Origin: Nocardia coubleae NBRC 108252
GTDB taxonomy: Bacteria > Actinomycetota > Actinomycetes > Mycobacteriales > Mycobacteriaceae
Reading direction: 5' to 3'
NCBI RefSeq assembly: GCF_001612805.1
Contig: NZ_BDBD01000024.1
Location: 1-64,000 of the forward strand
DNA: 64,000 bases
The notes beneath the pieces are model-generated. The model was not told the DNA's origin, ran no database searches, and saw only the letters and a program-made list of their open reading frames with translations. Shown one piece after another: positions 1 through 8,654 of this stretch. The translations under genes and the position numbers were made by a program. The stretch's first letter is position 1; every line of letters starts with the position of its first letter.

Positions 1-107
1 GCTGTCATGGCGGACTCGAGTGCTGCCACGTGGGCTGGGTGTGCGGTAGGTGGCCGCTCCGAGTAGTACCGCACAAGCTGAAGATGTGCAGGTCGGTGGC
101 AAGTCCC

Positions 108-1280
108 TTAGCGGGTGGCCAGGTCGTGGAGCAGTGCTCTGAGGTTGTGGCCTTCGGGCGTTTCGTACCAGCGCAGGTGGCCCAGAAGCCAGTCGTTGTA
201 GGCGATTTCGGCGTTGCGGGGTTCCTGGGGAATCGTGAGAAAGTAGTCGATTTCGGAGAGTTCGTAGCCGATGTGTGCCAGTGGGAGCAGATCCGGTAAC
301 AGTTGGCTTTCTGCGTGGTTCAGCGGACGAATGGACTGGTAGCCCTCGAACAGGGCCGTGATCTGGTCCGTGCGAACGTTGGCGGGGCCACCGTCGCGGA
401 GCGAGATCCAGTCCACGGCGGTGCGTTCCACGGCGGTGACGAGGTCGAAGACGGCGGTGGTGCGGTCGGACAGGCCGAAATCGATCACCGAGGTCACCTC
501 GTGGTCGCGCCAGAGGAGATTGGTCGGGTGCCAATCGCCATGCGTCCATAGGGGTTCGACGGTGGTGAGGTCGGCGCGGAGGTCGGGGACTTCCGTGCGC
601 CAATCGCGGTTGGCGAGGAAGGCCGCGAGAGCGGGCCGGCGCGCGATATGCCATTCGAAGGCGTCGATGACGTCGCTGTGCATGCTGGCGAGCAATGGAC
701 GGACGGGACGTGTGGGTGCGTCGAAACCCTCGGCGGCCGAATGCAATCGGGCCAGCATCGTGCCTGCTGCGGCGGCGTCCTCGATATCGCGGAACGGTGT
801 CCAGGAAAAATCTGCGCGATACCGATCGTCCCCTTCCCCCAACCGATGCACCTCGTAGACGAACGCACGATGATCGGCGTGGCTGCCACCTGCGCTATCG
901 GGCTCTGTGGACTCGACGCCGCACCGATGCTGTCCGAGTTCGTCGCGGGACGCAGCCGCTCGCAACTCGGACCCGGCGACGGTGCGCACTTCCGGGACCG
1001 GAATCCCGCGTGCTCGCAGGTGTGCCATGAACCGGTGCTCCTCCGCCAGGGCACCCAGGTCACGCAGCGCACTCGGCAACCGTTTGACGACTAATCGCTC
1101 ACTGCCGGTACGCACCCCAACCGTCGCGGAAAGTGGTCGCGCACTGCGCCATTCGATCGTCGCCCCATCGAAGCCCCACGTAGCCGCGACGGCCGAGGCG
1201 GCTTCGGCTTCGGTGAGCGCGGGCCATGTCGGTGCGGCCAGTGGCTCGTCGCCCATTCCGAAAACGCGCTCCTCATCCAT
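108..1280 (-). CDS. Aminoglycoside phosphotransferase (APH) family kinase-like protein
   Basis: A 390-residue protein of the APH/choline-kinase fold. The catalytic loop is visible as THGDWHPTNLL, with the catalytic Asp and the downstream Asn, and is followed by VIDFGL, the DFG-like metal-binding motif. The family transfers phosphate from ATP to small hydroxyl substrates such as aminoglycosides, choline or macrolides. Nothing here fixes the substrate, and resistance should not be assumed. I kept the ATG at 1280 because a GGAG lies about 8 nt upstream; an ATG at 1259 is an alternative. It follows the NCS1 permease on the same strand with 48 nt between them, so the two may be co-transcribed and the kinase may act on an imported compound, which is inference. 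The N-terminal 35 residues are probably a variable extension. Confidence 0.85.
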   Translation of the reverse strand: MDEERVFGMGDEPLAAPTWPALTEAEAASAVAATWGFDGATIEWRSARPLSATVGVRTGSERLVVKRLPSALRDLGALAEEHRFMAHLRARGIPVPEVRTVAGSELRAAASRDELGQHRCGVESTEPDSAGGSHADHRAFVYEVHRLGEGDDRYRADFSWTPFRDIEDAAAAGTMLARLHSAAEGFDAPTRPVRPLLASMHSDVIDAFEWHIARRPALAAFLANRDWRTEVPDLRADLTTVEPLWTHGDWHPTNLLWRDHEVTSVIDFGLSDRTTAVFDLVTAVERTAVDWISLRDGGPANVRTDQITALFEGYQSIRPLNHAESQLLPDLLPLAHIGYELSEIDYFLTIPQEPRNAEIAYNDWLLGHLRWYETPEGHNLRALLHDLATR

Positions 1281-1328
1281 CGCTCGGACTCCGTCCGGCC
1301 GCCCGGGCCACCCCGCCGCGCCGCCGAA

Positions 1329-2666
1329 TCACCGTCGCCGACCGACGACCACGACACCGGTCGCGGCACCGGCCGCGAGGAACGAGAAGAGCGATGCCGA
1401 CGTCCACCAGGTCGGGTGCACGCCGAGCGCGTCCTGGATCCCGGTCCACCGGTCGGCCCACCACGACACCGAGCCGGGGTTGCACAGCTGGTACACCACG
1501 AAGCCGATCGCCCAGGGCAGCAGCATGATCGGGCGGGCGGGCGAGTTGTCGGACAGGTCCCAGCCGGTTCGGCCGCGCCCGAAGAAGTAGTCGACCACGA
1601 GCACGGCGGTGAGGGGAACGAACACCGAGCCGATGAGCAGCAAGAAGTTCGCGTAAGAACTGAAATCGCGCACATTCAGGGCGAAGACGGTGGCGAGCAC
1701 GCCGACGACGGCGGCCAGGATGCGGCGATCCACGCGCGGCAGCAGGTTCTGCAACGACATGGCCGTGGAGTACACGTTGGCGAAGGACTGGTCGGTCTCG
1801 CGCAGCACGAGCACCGCGAAGAACACCCAGCCCGCGGTGATCCCGAGGAACGAGTCGAACAGCTGGTTCGGGTCGCCGCCCACGTGCAGCAGCGCGATGA
1901 TACCCAGTAGGTAGCACCAGATCTGGGCCACCGAATACCCGATCACGGTGGCACCGCCCGCCACCTTCACCGACCGCGAATGCCGCGTGTAGTCCGCGGC
2001 CAGCGGCACGAACGACACGGCGACGGCGAGCGCGGTATCCACAGCGGGAAGGAACCCGGACCAGGAGGTCTGTCCCAGATCCGGCAGCGGCTGCCGCAAC
2101 ATCTGCACGGTGAAATACAGCATCGCGATACCGACCGCCACGGTGACGTAGCGCCGCAGGATCCCCACCACATGCATCGGCCAGATCGCCATCACCGTGC
2201 TCAGTACACCGGCCGCGATCACCGCCACCGCGTGCGGCACCCGGTCGCTGGTGAGCGCCGCGATCCCCGCCGCGATCACGGTGAGCTCGTACACACCCCA
2301 GCCGATGCACTGCACCACATTGGCCACCGTCGGCAGCCCGGACAGCTTGGTGCCGAACAGCCCACGGAAATTGGCCATCGCGGGCGCACCGGTTCCGGCG
2401 CCGACCGCACCGGCGGCGGCCACCATCGACGTGCCGACGATCGTGCCGACCACGGTCGCCAGCACCGCCCCGAGCAGCGGCAACCGGTCGTACCCGGGCG
2501 GTTGCAGCACGTAGGTGGCGCCGGTGAACCCGATCAGGCTCACCCCGAGATTGGTCCAGAAGGCAGCCTGGTCGGCGAACCCGAACGTGCGCGGCGGCTC
2601 GGTGGAGAGCAGCAGCGGCGCCTCCTGGGCGCGGGGCGAGGAGTCAGTAGTCATAGCAAGAGCCAT
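1329..2666 (-). CDS. NCS1-family purine/cytosine (nucleobase) permease
   Basis: A polytopic membrane protein of about 445 residues with roughly 12 hydrophobic segments. The N-terminal stretch after the start (FGFADQAAFWTNLGVSLIGF) and the early GAxGAGTGAPAM loop are typical of nucleobase:cation symporter-1 proteins such as cytosine or hydantoin permeases. The longest frame starts further upstream, but that would overlap the divergent SDR gene. ATG at 2666 or 2654 is the likely start. It stands divergent to the SDR with about 37 nt between starts. In M. tuberculosis the gene beside the Rv2509 SDR (Rv2508c) is also a predicted integral membrane protein, which fits conserved order (from memory). 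The substrate is not determined by sequence. Confidence 0.85.
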   Translation of the reverse strand: MALAMTTDSSPRAQEAPLLLSTEPPRTFGFADQAAFWTNLGVSLIGFTGATYVLQPPGYDRLPLLGAVLATVVGTIVGTSMVAAAGAVGAGTGAPAMANFRGLFGTKLSGLPTVANVVQCIGWGVYELTVIAAGIAALTSDRVPHAVAVIAAGVLSTVMAIWPMHVVGILRRYVTVAVGIAMLYFTVQMLRQPLPDLGQTSWSGFLPAVDTALAVAVSFVPLAADYTRHSRSVKVAGGATVIGYSVAQIWCYLLGIIALLHVGGDPNQLFDSFLGITAGWVFFAVLVLRETDQSFANVYSTAMSLQNLLPRVDRRILAAVVGVLATVFALNVRDFSSYANFLLLIGSVFVPLTAVLVVDYFFGRGRTGWDLSDNSPARPIMLLPWAIGFVVYQLCNPGSVSWWADRWTGIQDALGVHPTWWTSASLFSFLAAGAATGVVVVGRRR

Positions 2667-2703
2667 GCTATGGCCGGGCGGGCGATCCCCTAAGCTTCGC
2701 CGT

Positions 2704-3507
2704 GTGAGCCTGCCCTCCCCCACTGCTGACAATCGTGCCGTCGTCACCGGCGCATCCTCCGGTATCGGCACCGCACTGGCCGCCGAACTGGCCGGGCGCG
2801 GCTATTCGCTGATCCTGGTCGCCCGGCGCGGAGAGATCCTGACCGAACTGGCGCAGCGGCTGACGCTGGCGCACGGCATCACCGCCGAGGTCCGCGCCGT
2901 CGACCTCGCCGACCGCACCCAGCGCGCGAGCCTGGTCGACGAGCTGTCGGTGCGCGATATCGCCATCCTCTGCAACAACGCGGGCATCGCCACCTTCGGC
3001 CCTGTCGCCGAACTCGACTTCGCCTACGAACGCGCGCAGATGGAACTCAACGCCACCGCCGTGCACGACCTGACCCTGGCCGTGCTGCCCGGCATGATCG
3101 AGCGCAAGGCGGGCGGCATCCTGATCAGCGGCTCGGCCGCGGGCAATATGCCCATCCCGAACAACGCCACCTACGCGGCGTCGAAGGCGTTCGCCAACAC
3201 GTTCTCCGAGTCGCTGCGCGGCGAACTCAAGGGCAGCGGGGTCAATGTCACCCTGCTGGCGCCTGGTCCCGTGCGCACGGAAACGCCTGCGCCGGAAGAG
3301 GAGTCGATCGTCGACAGAATGGTCCCCGACTTCCTGTGGGTGTCGAGCGAATACACCGCGAAGGTGTCGATCGACGCCCTGGCCCGCAACAAGATGCGCA
3401 TCGTCCCCGGCCTGATCAGCAAGGGCATGAGTGTGGCGGGCAACTACGGTCCGCGCGCGATGACGGCCCCGATCGCGGGCGCGTTCTACAAGAAGCTCGG
3501 CGGCTGA
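2704..3507 (+). CDS. Short-chain dehydrogenase/reductase (Rv2509-like)
   Basis: A classical SDR of 267 residues. It shows the NAD(P)-binding TGASSGIG at about residues 15-22, the NNAG motif (CNNAGIATFG), and the active-site YAASK (NNATYAASKAF). The C-terminal part has the common LAPGPVRTET segment. GTG at 2704 is chosen because the SDR fold begins directly after it and an earlier start would run into the divergent permease. From memory, the M. tuberculosis gene in this position is Rv2509, which has been linked to reduction of the mycolate beta-keto group or to related SDRs of that kind; this is known-family context and is not proven here. It converges with lysG, with stops only 4 nt apart. 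Confidence 0.88.
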   Translation: MSLPSPTADNRAVVTGASSGIGTALAAELAGRGYSLILVARRGEILTELAQRLTLAHGITAEVRAVDLADRTQRASLVDELSVRDIAILCNNAGIATFGPVAELDFAYERAQMELNATAVHDLTLAVLPGMIERKAGGILISGSAAGNMPIPNNATYAASKAFANTFSESLRGELKGSGVNVTLLAPGPVRTETPAPEEESIVDRMVPDFLWVSSEYTAKVSIDALARNKMRIVPGLISKGMSVAGNYGPRAMTAPIAGAFYKKLGG

Positions 3508-3511
3508 CAGC

Positions 3512-4408
3512 TCACTCGACGGGCAGCAGGGCTTTCGCGGCGGCCGTGATGATGGCGTCGGCAACCGCGTTCAGCGCGGGCGAATCCAGCTTCCACTGCT
3601 GCCAGTAGAGCGGCACGTCGATCCGCGCCCGGCCGTTGATGTTCACCAAAGTGCCTGCGGCCCGGTCGGTTTCGGTCTGCAGGTCGGGCAGCATGCCCCA
3701 GCCCATGCCGAGCCGGACCGCCTCACGGAACGCGGTGGAGGACGGCACGAAATGTGTCGGCGGATCGGCGGGCTGCTGGTTGGCGGCGCGCAGGTGGCGG
3801 GCTTGCAGGTCGTCGTTGCGGTCGAACTGGATCATCGGCACGTGGGTGTAGGAACCGGGTCGCGCGCCGTCGGGGAACCAGTACTGCGCGAAGTCCGGCG
3901 TGGCGAGCGCCTGATAGCGCATGGCGCCGAGCGGTCGCACCCGACAGCCCTGCACCGGGGTGGCGGTGGAGGTGATCGCCGCCATCACCGTGCCGTCGCG
4001 CAGCAACCGGGTGGTGTGTTCCTCGTCCTCGCGGTGCAGTTCCAGACAGGCGATGCCGGCGATCCGCGACACGGCGGGCAGCACCCACGTCTCGAGCGAG
4101 TCGGCGTTCACCGCGATCGGAATGCGGGCGGGTCGCCCGGCCGGCCGGTCCGGCTCGCCGAGTTCGCGCGCGGTATCGGCGGCGAGCACGTGCACCTGCC
4201 TGGCCAGTCGCAGCACGGCGAGTCCCGATTCGGTGGCCCGCACCGGTTTCGACCGCTGCACGAGAATGCGACCCGCCGCGTCCTCCAGCGCCTTTATCCG
4301 CTGGCTGACGGCCGACGGCGTGAGGTTCAATCGGCGAGCCGCCGCGTCGAAGGTGCCTTCGGTGAGCACGGCGTCGAGCGCACGTAGCTGGTCGAGCTGC
4401 AGATCCAC
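3512..4408 (-). CDS. lysG: LysR-type regulator of lysine/arginine export (LysG/ArgP)
   Basis: A 298-residue LysR-type transcription factor. The N-terminal helix-turn-helix (LDQLRALDAVLTEGTFDAAA, then LNLTPSAVSQRIKALE) matches LysG/ArgP closely, and the effector domain follows from about residue 90. LysG senses intracellular lysine, arginine or histidine and activates the divergently transcribed exporter lysE. The divergent lysE gene starts 71 nt away, which is the standard arrangement and makes the assignment firm. The shared promoter region holds a palindrome that could be the LysG site. Confidence 0.93.
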   Translation of the reverse strand: MDLQLDQLRALDAVLTEGTFDAAARRLNLTPSAVSQRIKALEDAAGRILVQRSKPVRATESGLAVLRLARQVHVLAADTARELGEPDRPAGRPARIPIAVNADSLETWVLPAVSRIAGIACLELHREDEEHTTRLLRDGTVMAAITSTATPVQGCRVRPLGAMRYQALATPDFAQYWFPDGARPGSYTHVPMIQFDRNDDLQARHLRAANQQPADPPTHFVPSSTAFREAVRLGMGWGMLPDLQTETDRAAGTLVNINGRARIDVPLYWQQWKLDSPALNAVADAIITAAAKALLPVE

Positions 4409-4479
4409 ATCAGCGATTCTAATGGTTCTGCAGAATTATTAGCTGGACTGAATGTAGCGAGGTTCCTAGCGTCAGGGAT
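4409..4479. promoter_or_regulatory. lysG-lysE divergent promoter with candidate LysG site
   Basis: The 71-nt gap carries a perfect palindrome TTCTGCAGAA at 4436-4445 inside a wider AT-rich patch (AATGGTTCTGCAGAATTATT). LysR-family sites are dyads of this T-N11-A kind. The patch is clearly more AT-rich than its surroundings, so it probably also holds the promoter elements. Binding is inferred. Confidence 0.6.
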
Positions 4480-5100
4480 ATGACGACATCGTCGGCCGCA
4501 GTGGCCGCGCTCTCCGGGTTGGGTTTCGGGCTCTCGCTCATCGTCGCGATCGGCGCGCAGAACGCGTTCGTCCTGCGACAGGGCGTGCGCGGCCGACACA
4601 TCCTCCCGGTGGTCGCGGTGTGCGCGCTCTCGGATGTGGTGCTGATCGCGGCCGGGGTGGCCGGGTTCGGCACCGTCGTCGAGTCGTTTCCGGCGGTCGT
4701 GACCATCGCGCGGTGGGCCGGGGCGGCTTTCCTGGTCTGCTACGCCCTGTTCGCCGCCCGGCGGGCGTTCGGGTCGTCGGCACTGCAGGCCGACCTCACG
4801 GGCACCTCGGCGGCACTCGGCGCCTCGGTGCTCACCTGTCTCGCGCTCACCTGGCTCAACCCGCACGTCTACCTGGACACGCTCGTCCTGTTCGGCTCGT
4901 TCGCCAGCACCTGGGCGCCCTCGGAGCGCTGGTTCCTCGCGGCCGGGGCCATGCTGGCCAGCGTGCTGTGGTTCTTCGGCCTCGGTTACGGCGCGAGTCG
5001 ACTCGGCCCGCTGTTCGCGAAACCCCTCGCCTGGCGCATCCTCGACTCGCTGATCGCGGTGGTGATGCTCGCACTCGCGATCGGTCTCGTCCTCGGCTGA
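4480..5100 (+). CDS. lysE: LysE basic amino acid exporter
   Basis: A 206-residue membrane protein with six hydrophobic segments, the usual size for LysE. The signature GLSLIVAIGAQNAFVLRQG appears at residues 15-35, and LTWLNPHVYLDTLVLFG in the middle is the second conserved block. It exports L-lysine, L-arginine and related amino acids to prevent toxic build-up during peptide uptake or overflow. It is under the divergent regulator lysG. It converges with the next gene, with stop codons nearly touching. Confidence 0.93.
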   Translation: MTTSSAAVAALSGLGFGLSLIVAIGAQNAFVLRQGVRGRHILPVVAVCALSDVVLIAAGVAGFGTVVESFPAVVTIARWAGAAFLVCYALFAARRAFGSSALQADLTGTSAALGASVLTCLALTWLNPHVYLDTLVLFGSFASTWAPSERWFLAAGAMLASVLWFFGLGYGASRLGPLFAKPLAWRILDSLIAVVMLALAIGLVLG

Positions 5101-5101
5101 C

Positions 5102-5446
5102 TCAGGACTGCGACGACCACGGTGTCACCGGTGGCTTGACCCACAGCAGCTTCTCGTCGGCATGGGCGCGGCGTGCGGCCTCGTGGTCGGGGTTGCGGGC
5201 GGCCCACGCGTCTTTCTGATCGAGCAGGTCGGCGACCACCCGCCACGTCTCGTCGGTACTCGGCGGATTGGTCTCGGCGGCACGGGCGAGCTTGCGCAGC
5301 GTCGGCGCGGGCAGGGCGAGCAATTCGGCGCTGCTGATGTCGCGAGCCCACAGGTAGGCAGCCAAGCGGCGGGCCTTGGCGACGCGGCTGGCTGTCGCCG
5401 CGTCGGAATGCGCGTGATCGGGTGCCTGATCGGCGCTGTCTGGCAC
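5102..5446 (-). CDS. Small hypothetical protein, conserved-looking
   Basis: A 114-residue soluble protein of unknown function. It is helix-rich: an N-terminal polar tail of about 20 residues, then RVAKARRLAAYLWARDISSAELLALPAPTLRKLARAA, whose short segments look like an alpha-helical domain, and a C-terminal basic, aromatic tail (KLLWVKPPVTPWSS). There are no Cys clusters, no signal peptide and no membrane segments. Codon use matches neighbouring genes, which supports it being real. It is preceded by a hairpin that probably ends the transglycosylase transcript, so it is likely transcribed on its own. I do not recognise the family with certainty. Confidence 0.6.
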   Translation of the reverse strand: MPDSADQAPDHAHSDAATASRVAKARRLAAYLWARDISSAELLALPAPTLRKLARAAETNPPSTDETWRVVADLLDQKDAWAARNPDHEAARRAHADEKLLWVKPPVTPWSSQS

Positions 5447-5464
5447 GAGGGCATTCTAACGGCG

Positions 5465-5507
5465 AACGCCCGCGCCCCGGTCTTCCCCAAACCGGTGCGC
5501 GGGCGTT
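5465..5507 (-). terminator. Hairpin terminator after the transglycosylase gene
   Basis: An 11-bp stem AACGCCCGCGC / GCGCGGGCGTT (5465-5475 with 5497-5507), with a further CCGG/CCGG pairing inside the loop. It lies 20 nt beyond the stop of the transglycosylase gene on the minus strand. There is no strong U-tract, as is common in high-GC actinobacteria. Confidence 0.55.
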
Positions 5508-5527
5508 GCTGTGTTCTCCAGTGCGTA

Positions 5528-6157
5528 TCAGTACGCGCTGTTGACGTTGTCCATCGAGCCGTAGCGGTCGGCGGCGTAGTTGCAGGCCGCAACGATGTTG
5601 GCCACGGGGTGCCACACGTCGAAGGGGGTGCCCTCCACGTGGTAGGCGGCGAAGGTCGGGTCGATCACCTGGAGCAGGCCCTTGGAGGGGATGCCCGCGG
5701 CGGCGTTGGAGTCCCACAGGTTGATGGCCTGGGGGTTACCGGTCGACTCGCGCATGATGTTGCGCATGATGCCCTCGTAGCTGCCGGGGATGCCCTTGGC
5801 GGCCATGATGTCGAGGGCCTCACGGATCCAGCCGTCGAGGTTGTTCGGGTACACCGGCGCCGCGGGGGCGGGCGCGGGCATGGGGGCGGGCGCCGGCTCG
5901 GGAGCCGGGGCCGGGGCGGGCAGCACCTCGGGGGCGGGGGCGGGCACGGCCTCCACGGCGGGGGCGGGGGCGGCACCGACGGCCGGGATGGCCTCGGCCT
6001 GCTCGACGACCATGGCGGCACGCTGCGGGACGCTGTCGTCGGCGAAGGACACCGCCGAGGACGCGGCAACGGCCACCAGGCCGACCGCGGCGACTGCCAC
6101 GGTGAACGCCTCGCGGCGGTGGCCGATCATGGAGTTGAGCTTGTCTTTGACGATCAT
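5528..6157 (-). CDS. Secreted transglycosylase SLT-domain protein
   Basis: A 209-residue exported cell-wall hydrolase. Residues 1-40 form a signal or anchor segment (basic start, then AVAAVGLVAVAASSAVSFA). Residues 55-103 are an Ala/Pro-rich linker of repeated PAPAP units, probably spanning the wall. Residues 104-209 form the SLT-like transglycosylase domain, with the catalytic Glu at about 137 in NIMRESTGNPQAINLWDSNA and the following KGLLQVIDPTF motif. Such proteins cleave peptidoglycan glycan strands during growth or resuscitation. ATG at 6157 is chosen because GGAACAGAGAAG lies just upstream and the signal peptide starts there; the longer frame adds 59 untypical residues. The gene has a leader of about 260 nt. 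Confidence 0.9.
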   Translation of the reverse strand: MIVKDKLNSMIGHRREAFTVAVAAVGLVAVAASSAVSFADDSVPQRAAMVVEQAEAIPAVGAAPAPAVEAVPAPAPEVLPAPAPAPEPAPAPMPAPAPAAPVYPNNLDGWIREALDIMAAKGIPGSYEGIMRNIMRESTGNPQAINLWDSNAAAGIPSKGLLQVIDPTFAAYHVEGTPFDVWHPVANIVAACNYAADRYGSMDNVNSAY

Positions 6158-6470
6158 GTTCTTCTCTGTTCCTTCATCTCTGTCTGGCGACCGCGAGGCC
6201 CCGGTGGGGGCGCGGTGGACCGCGCAGCGCGCGCAGCGGCGCACGCCGGTCAGGCGATGTGTTGTTTCTGTCGGTATGGGAATGTGCGACGCTGTGGTGA
6301 CGGAGACGCTCGATGGCTGTCCCGCTCGTCGCACGGTGCTCCACAGCTGGCTGCGGGGAGACCACGCGCTGTTCGGTATCCGGGTTCCCGGTGGCTAACC
6401 AAACCGCAGGTCTGTTTGTGACCTGATGACAGAATGGTCACGGTAGGTTAACGCGAGATGAACGAAATCT
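6158..6470 (-). promoter_or_regulatory. Promoter and long structured 5' leader of the transglycosylase gene
   Basis: This non-coding stretch lies between the tRNA-Lys terminator and the transglycosylase start. On the minus strand an AT-richer segment around 6420-6470 (containing TTAACC and TGTCAT with promoter-like spacing) is followed by a GC-rich leader. The leader includes ACCGGGAACCCGG at about 6380-6393 and CGAGCGGGACAGCCATCGAG at about 6308-6330. Leaders of actinobacterial rpf/transglycosylase genes often carry c-di-AMP (ydaO-type) riboswitches. GGGAACC and GACAGC are partial matches to that class, but its GGGGTGAATC box is not visible, so a riboswitch is only a hypothesis. From about 6470 to 6670 I see no gene. 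Confidence 0.4.
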
Positions 6471-6670
6471 GAACGGCAGGTGCTGGCGATCTTGGTCGCT
6501 TCTACCGGTGGTTGCAGAATCGTTATGTATGCAGGGGGTTTAGAACCGCGACGACCGTGGTATGGGTCACAGAAAAAGTTTGCCCGAATCAGGTTTCCTG
6601 GCTGTTCGCGGTGGCAAAACGGGCGCGCGAGGCCCCGAAGATAACGATCGATGACGAGGCTGGCAGACCG

Positions 6671-6715
6671 CAAAAAGACCGCATCCCGGCAGTGGTAACT
6701 GCCGGGATGCGGTCT
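6671..6715 (-). terminator. Strong intrinsic terminator after tRNA-Lys
   Basis: A perfect 18-bp stem (6676-6693 with 6698-6715) with a GGTA loop, followed on the minus strand by TTTTTG. It sits 5 nt past the 3' end of tRNA-Lys and is one of the few terminators in the window with a real U-tract. Confidence 0.9.
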
Positions 6716-6719
6716 GCTG

Positions 6720-6792
<73 letters not shown>

Positions 6793-7044
6793 TTGTTTCG
6801 CTCCGCTCCGCGGGGCGTTTGCTCCGCTCTGCGGTGCGGAAGAAACATTAACAGGCCCGAGGGCGAAAAGTGAAATCGGGCTCTGACCAGCACCGATGCC
6901 GGACGGTTCGCAGTGTTAACAGATCGGGCCCCGGCACGTATCTAACGATTGCCCACTCGGGTCGTGTCGCCGCGCTTTCGACGTTGGTGGCGACCGGGCG
7001 GGCTGGCAGAATGGCGGGGCGTCGGTATGGAAACGGGGTTGGAC

Positions 7045-8253
7045 ATGGGTAAGAAGCGGGGGAAACCTCGGTCATTGCGGATGATCGTTCCGGTGGCACT
7101 GTTGGCGGTTTTCGCCCTCGGTGCTTCCGCGTGCTCGTCGGCCGAGGGTGCCGGGGTCGAGGTGGCGATCGACCGTAACCCGATCACCGAACTCATCAAG
7201 CCGAAACTGGTCTCCGAGATCAAGGACGGCCAGGTCGGCGTCTCGCCGGGGATGCCGCTGAAGTTCCAGGTGCAGGACGGCAAGTTCACCGAGGTGAAGC
7301 TGACCAACCAGCAGGGCACGCAGGTGTCGGGTCAGCTGGCGCCCGACGGGCGTTCGTGGGCCACCACCGAGGTGCTCGGTTACGGCAAGACCTATCAGCT
7401 CTCGGCGGCCGCGATCGGCCTCGGCGGCGCGAACTCCTCCACCCTGAGCTTCACCACGAGCTCACCGAACAACCAGACCAAGCCGTACCTGATGCCCGGC
7501 GAGGGCGAGGTGGTCGGTATCGGCCAGCCGGTGGCGATCCAGTTCGACGAGAACATCCCGGACCGTCGCGCCGCGCAGGACGCCATCAAGATCACCACCG
7601 AACCGCCCGTCGAAGGCGCGTTCTACTGGGTGAACAACCGCGAAGTCCGTTGGCGCCCAGAGCATTTCTGGAAGCCGGGTACGCGGGTGAACGTGGAGGT
7701 GAACGTCTACGGCAAGGACCTCGGCAAAGGTCTGTACGGCCAGGACAACATCACCTCGCACTTCACCATCGGTGACGCGGTGATCTTCACCGCCGACGAC
7801 AACACCAAGCAGGTGACCGTCGAGCGCAACGGCGAGGTGATCATGACCATGCCGACCTCGATGGGCAAGGATTCCACGCCCACCGACAACGGCATCTACA
7901 TCGTCGCCGACAAGCACGAGAAGATCATCATGGACTCGTCCACCTACGGTGTCGCGGTGAACTCCGCCGACGGCTACCGCACGCCGGTGGACTACGCCAC
8001 GCGGATCTCCTACAGCGGCATCTTCTTCCACTCGGCGCCGTGGTCGGTGGGTCAGCAGGGTTACTCGAACGCCAGCCACGGCTGCCTGAACCTGAGCCCC
8101 GCCAATGCGCGCTGGGTGTACGAGAACGCCAAGCGCGGTGACATCACGATCATCAAGAACACGGTCGGCGGGACGCTGTCGGGCGTCGACGGGCTCGGTG
8201 ACTGGAACATTCCGTGGGCGGAGTGGAAGGCGGGCAACGCCGACGTCTCCTGA
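7045..8253 (+). CDS. ldtB: L,D-transpeptidase LdtB (LppS/LdtMt2-like) lipoprotein
   Basis: A 402-residue lipoprotein that makes the 3-3 cross-links of actinobacterial peptidoglycan and is a carbapenem target in this family. The N-terminus has a basic segment, a hydrophobic stretch and the lipobox ASAC, so it is anchored in the outer leaflet of the plasma membrane. Two Ig-like domains follow (residues about 40-240), including TSSPNNQTKPYLMPGEGEVV and the RWRPEHFWKPGT motif. The YkuD catalytic domain is next, with YSGIFFHSAPWS and the active-site SHGCLNLS, where Cys is about residue 347. The C-terminal GDWNIPWAEW tail matches LdtMt2 (Rv2518c) as I remember it. ATG at 7045 is preferred; ATG at 7027 is possible. 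A bidirectional terminator follows. Confidence 0.95.
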   Translation: MGKKRGKPRSLRMIVPVALLAVFALGASACSSAEGAGVEVAIDRNPITELIKPKLVSEIKDGQVGVSPGMPLKFQVQDGKFTEVKLTNQQGTQVSGQLAPDGRSWATTEVLGYGKTYQLSAAAIGLGGANSSTLSFTTSSPNNQTKPYLMPGEGEVVGIGQPVAIQFDENIPDRRAAQDAIKITTEPPVEGAFYWVNNREVRWRPEHFWKPGTRVNVEVNVYGKDLGKGLYGQDNITSHFTIGDAVIFTADDNTKQVTVERNGEVIMTMPTSMGKDSTPTDNGIYIVADKHEKIIMDSSTYGVAVNSADGYRTPVDYATRISYSGIFFHSAPWSVGQQGYSNASHGCLNLSPANARWVYENAKRGDITIIKNTVGGTLSGVDGLGDWNIPWAEWKAGNADVS

Positions 8254-8266
8254 CCCCATACAGCCG

Positions 8267-8301
8267 AAAAAAGGCCGCCGGATGTCTCCGGCGGCCTTTT
8301 T
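8267..8301. terminator. Bidirectional intrinsic terminator
   Basis: Stem GGCCGCCGGA / TCCGGCGGCC (8273-8282 with 8287-8296), loop TGTC, flanked by AAAAAA on the left and TTTTT on the right. It can therefore stop both ldtB (plus strand) and the convergent small secreted protein gene (minus strand). Confidence 0.9.
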
Positions 8302-8312
8302 CGTGTCCTGGA

Positions 8313-8654
8313 TCAGACCGGGGTGGGCAGATCGGCGCAGTCCATCATGGCCTCGCCGGCCACGGCCATGGCGCTGCCGAGGGCCCCGCAGAGGATGCGT
8401 CCACCGAACAGCAGGCGGTCGAGGTTGGGCAGGCCTGCCGAGCCGGTGCCGGAGGAGCCGGTGGTCTCGAGCCCGCCGGTCGATCCGCTCTGCGCCGATC
8501 CCGTTTCGGGCGGTCCCGGCAGTTCCATGCCGCCCGACGGGGTGGCCGTGAAGTCGGTGAGTGGCAGGCCGGGGGTCTGCGCCGCCGAGGTGCCTGCGAC
8601 GGGGCCGAGCACGGTGGCGGCCGCGAGGGCCACGACGACGGTGGAACGCTTCAT
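8313..8654 (-). CDS. Small secreted protein, unknown function
   Basis: A 113-residue exported protein. A clear Sec signal peptide (MKRSTVVVALAAATVL to GTSAA, cleavage near residue 26) precedes a low-complexity Gly/Ser/Pro/Thr region at about residues 30-75. The C-terminal part has two Cys, in ILCGALGSAMAV and AMMDCADLP, which could form one disulphide outside the cell. ATG at 8654 is chosen for the signal peptide and because AAAGA lies upstream; the longer frame would run through tRNA-His. Nocardiae have many such small wall-associated proteins. I do not recognise a family. Confidence 0.75.
   Translation of the reverse strand: MKRSTVVVALAAATVLGPVAGTSAAQTPGLPLTDFTATPSGGMELPGPPETGSAQSGSTGGLETTGSSGTGSAGLPNLDRLLFGGRILCGALGSAMAVAGEAMMDCADLPTPV

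Noticed and set aside
108..1280. Reading the APH-family gene as an aminoglycoside resistance gene
   Set aside because: Only the fold motifs are visible; the family includes many kinases for other substrates and nothing links this one to drug resistance.
5870..5990. Short repeated GC-rich units resembling a repeat array
   Set aside because: They encode the Ala/Pro linker of the transglycosylase and are not spaced like CRISPR repeats.
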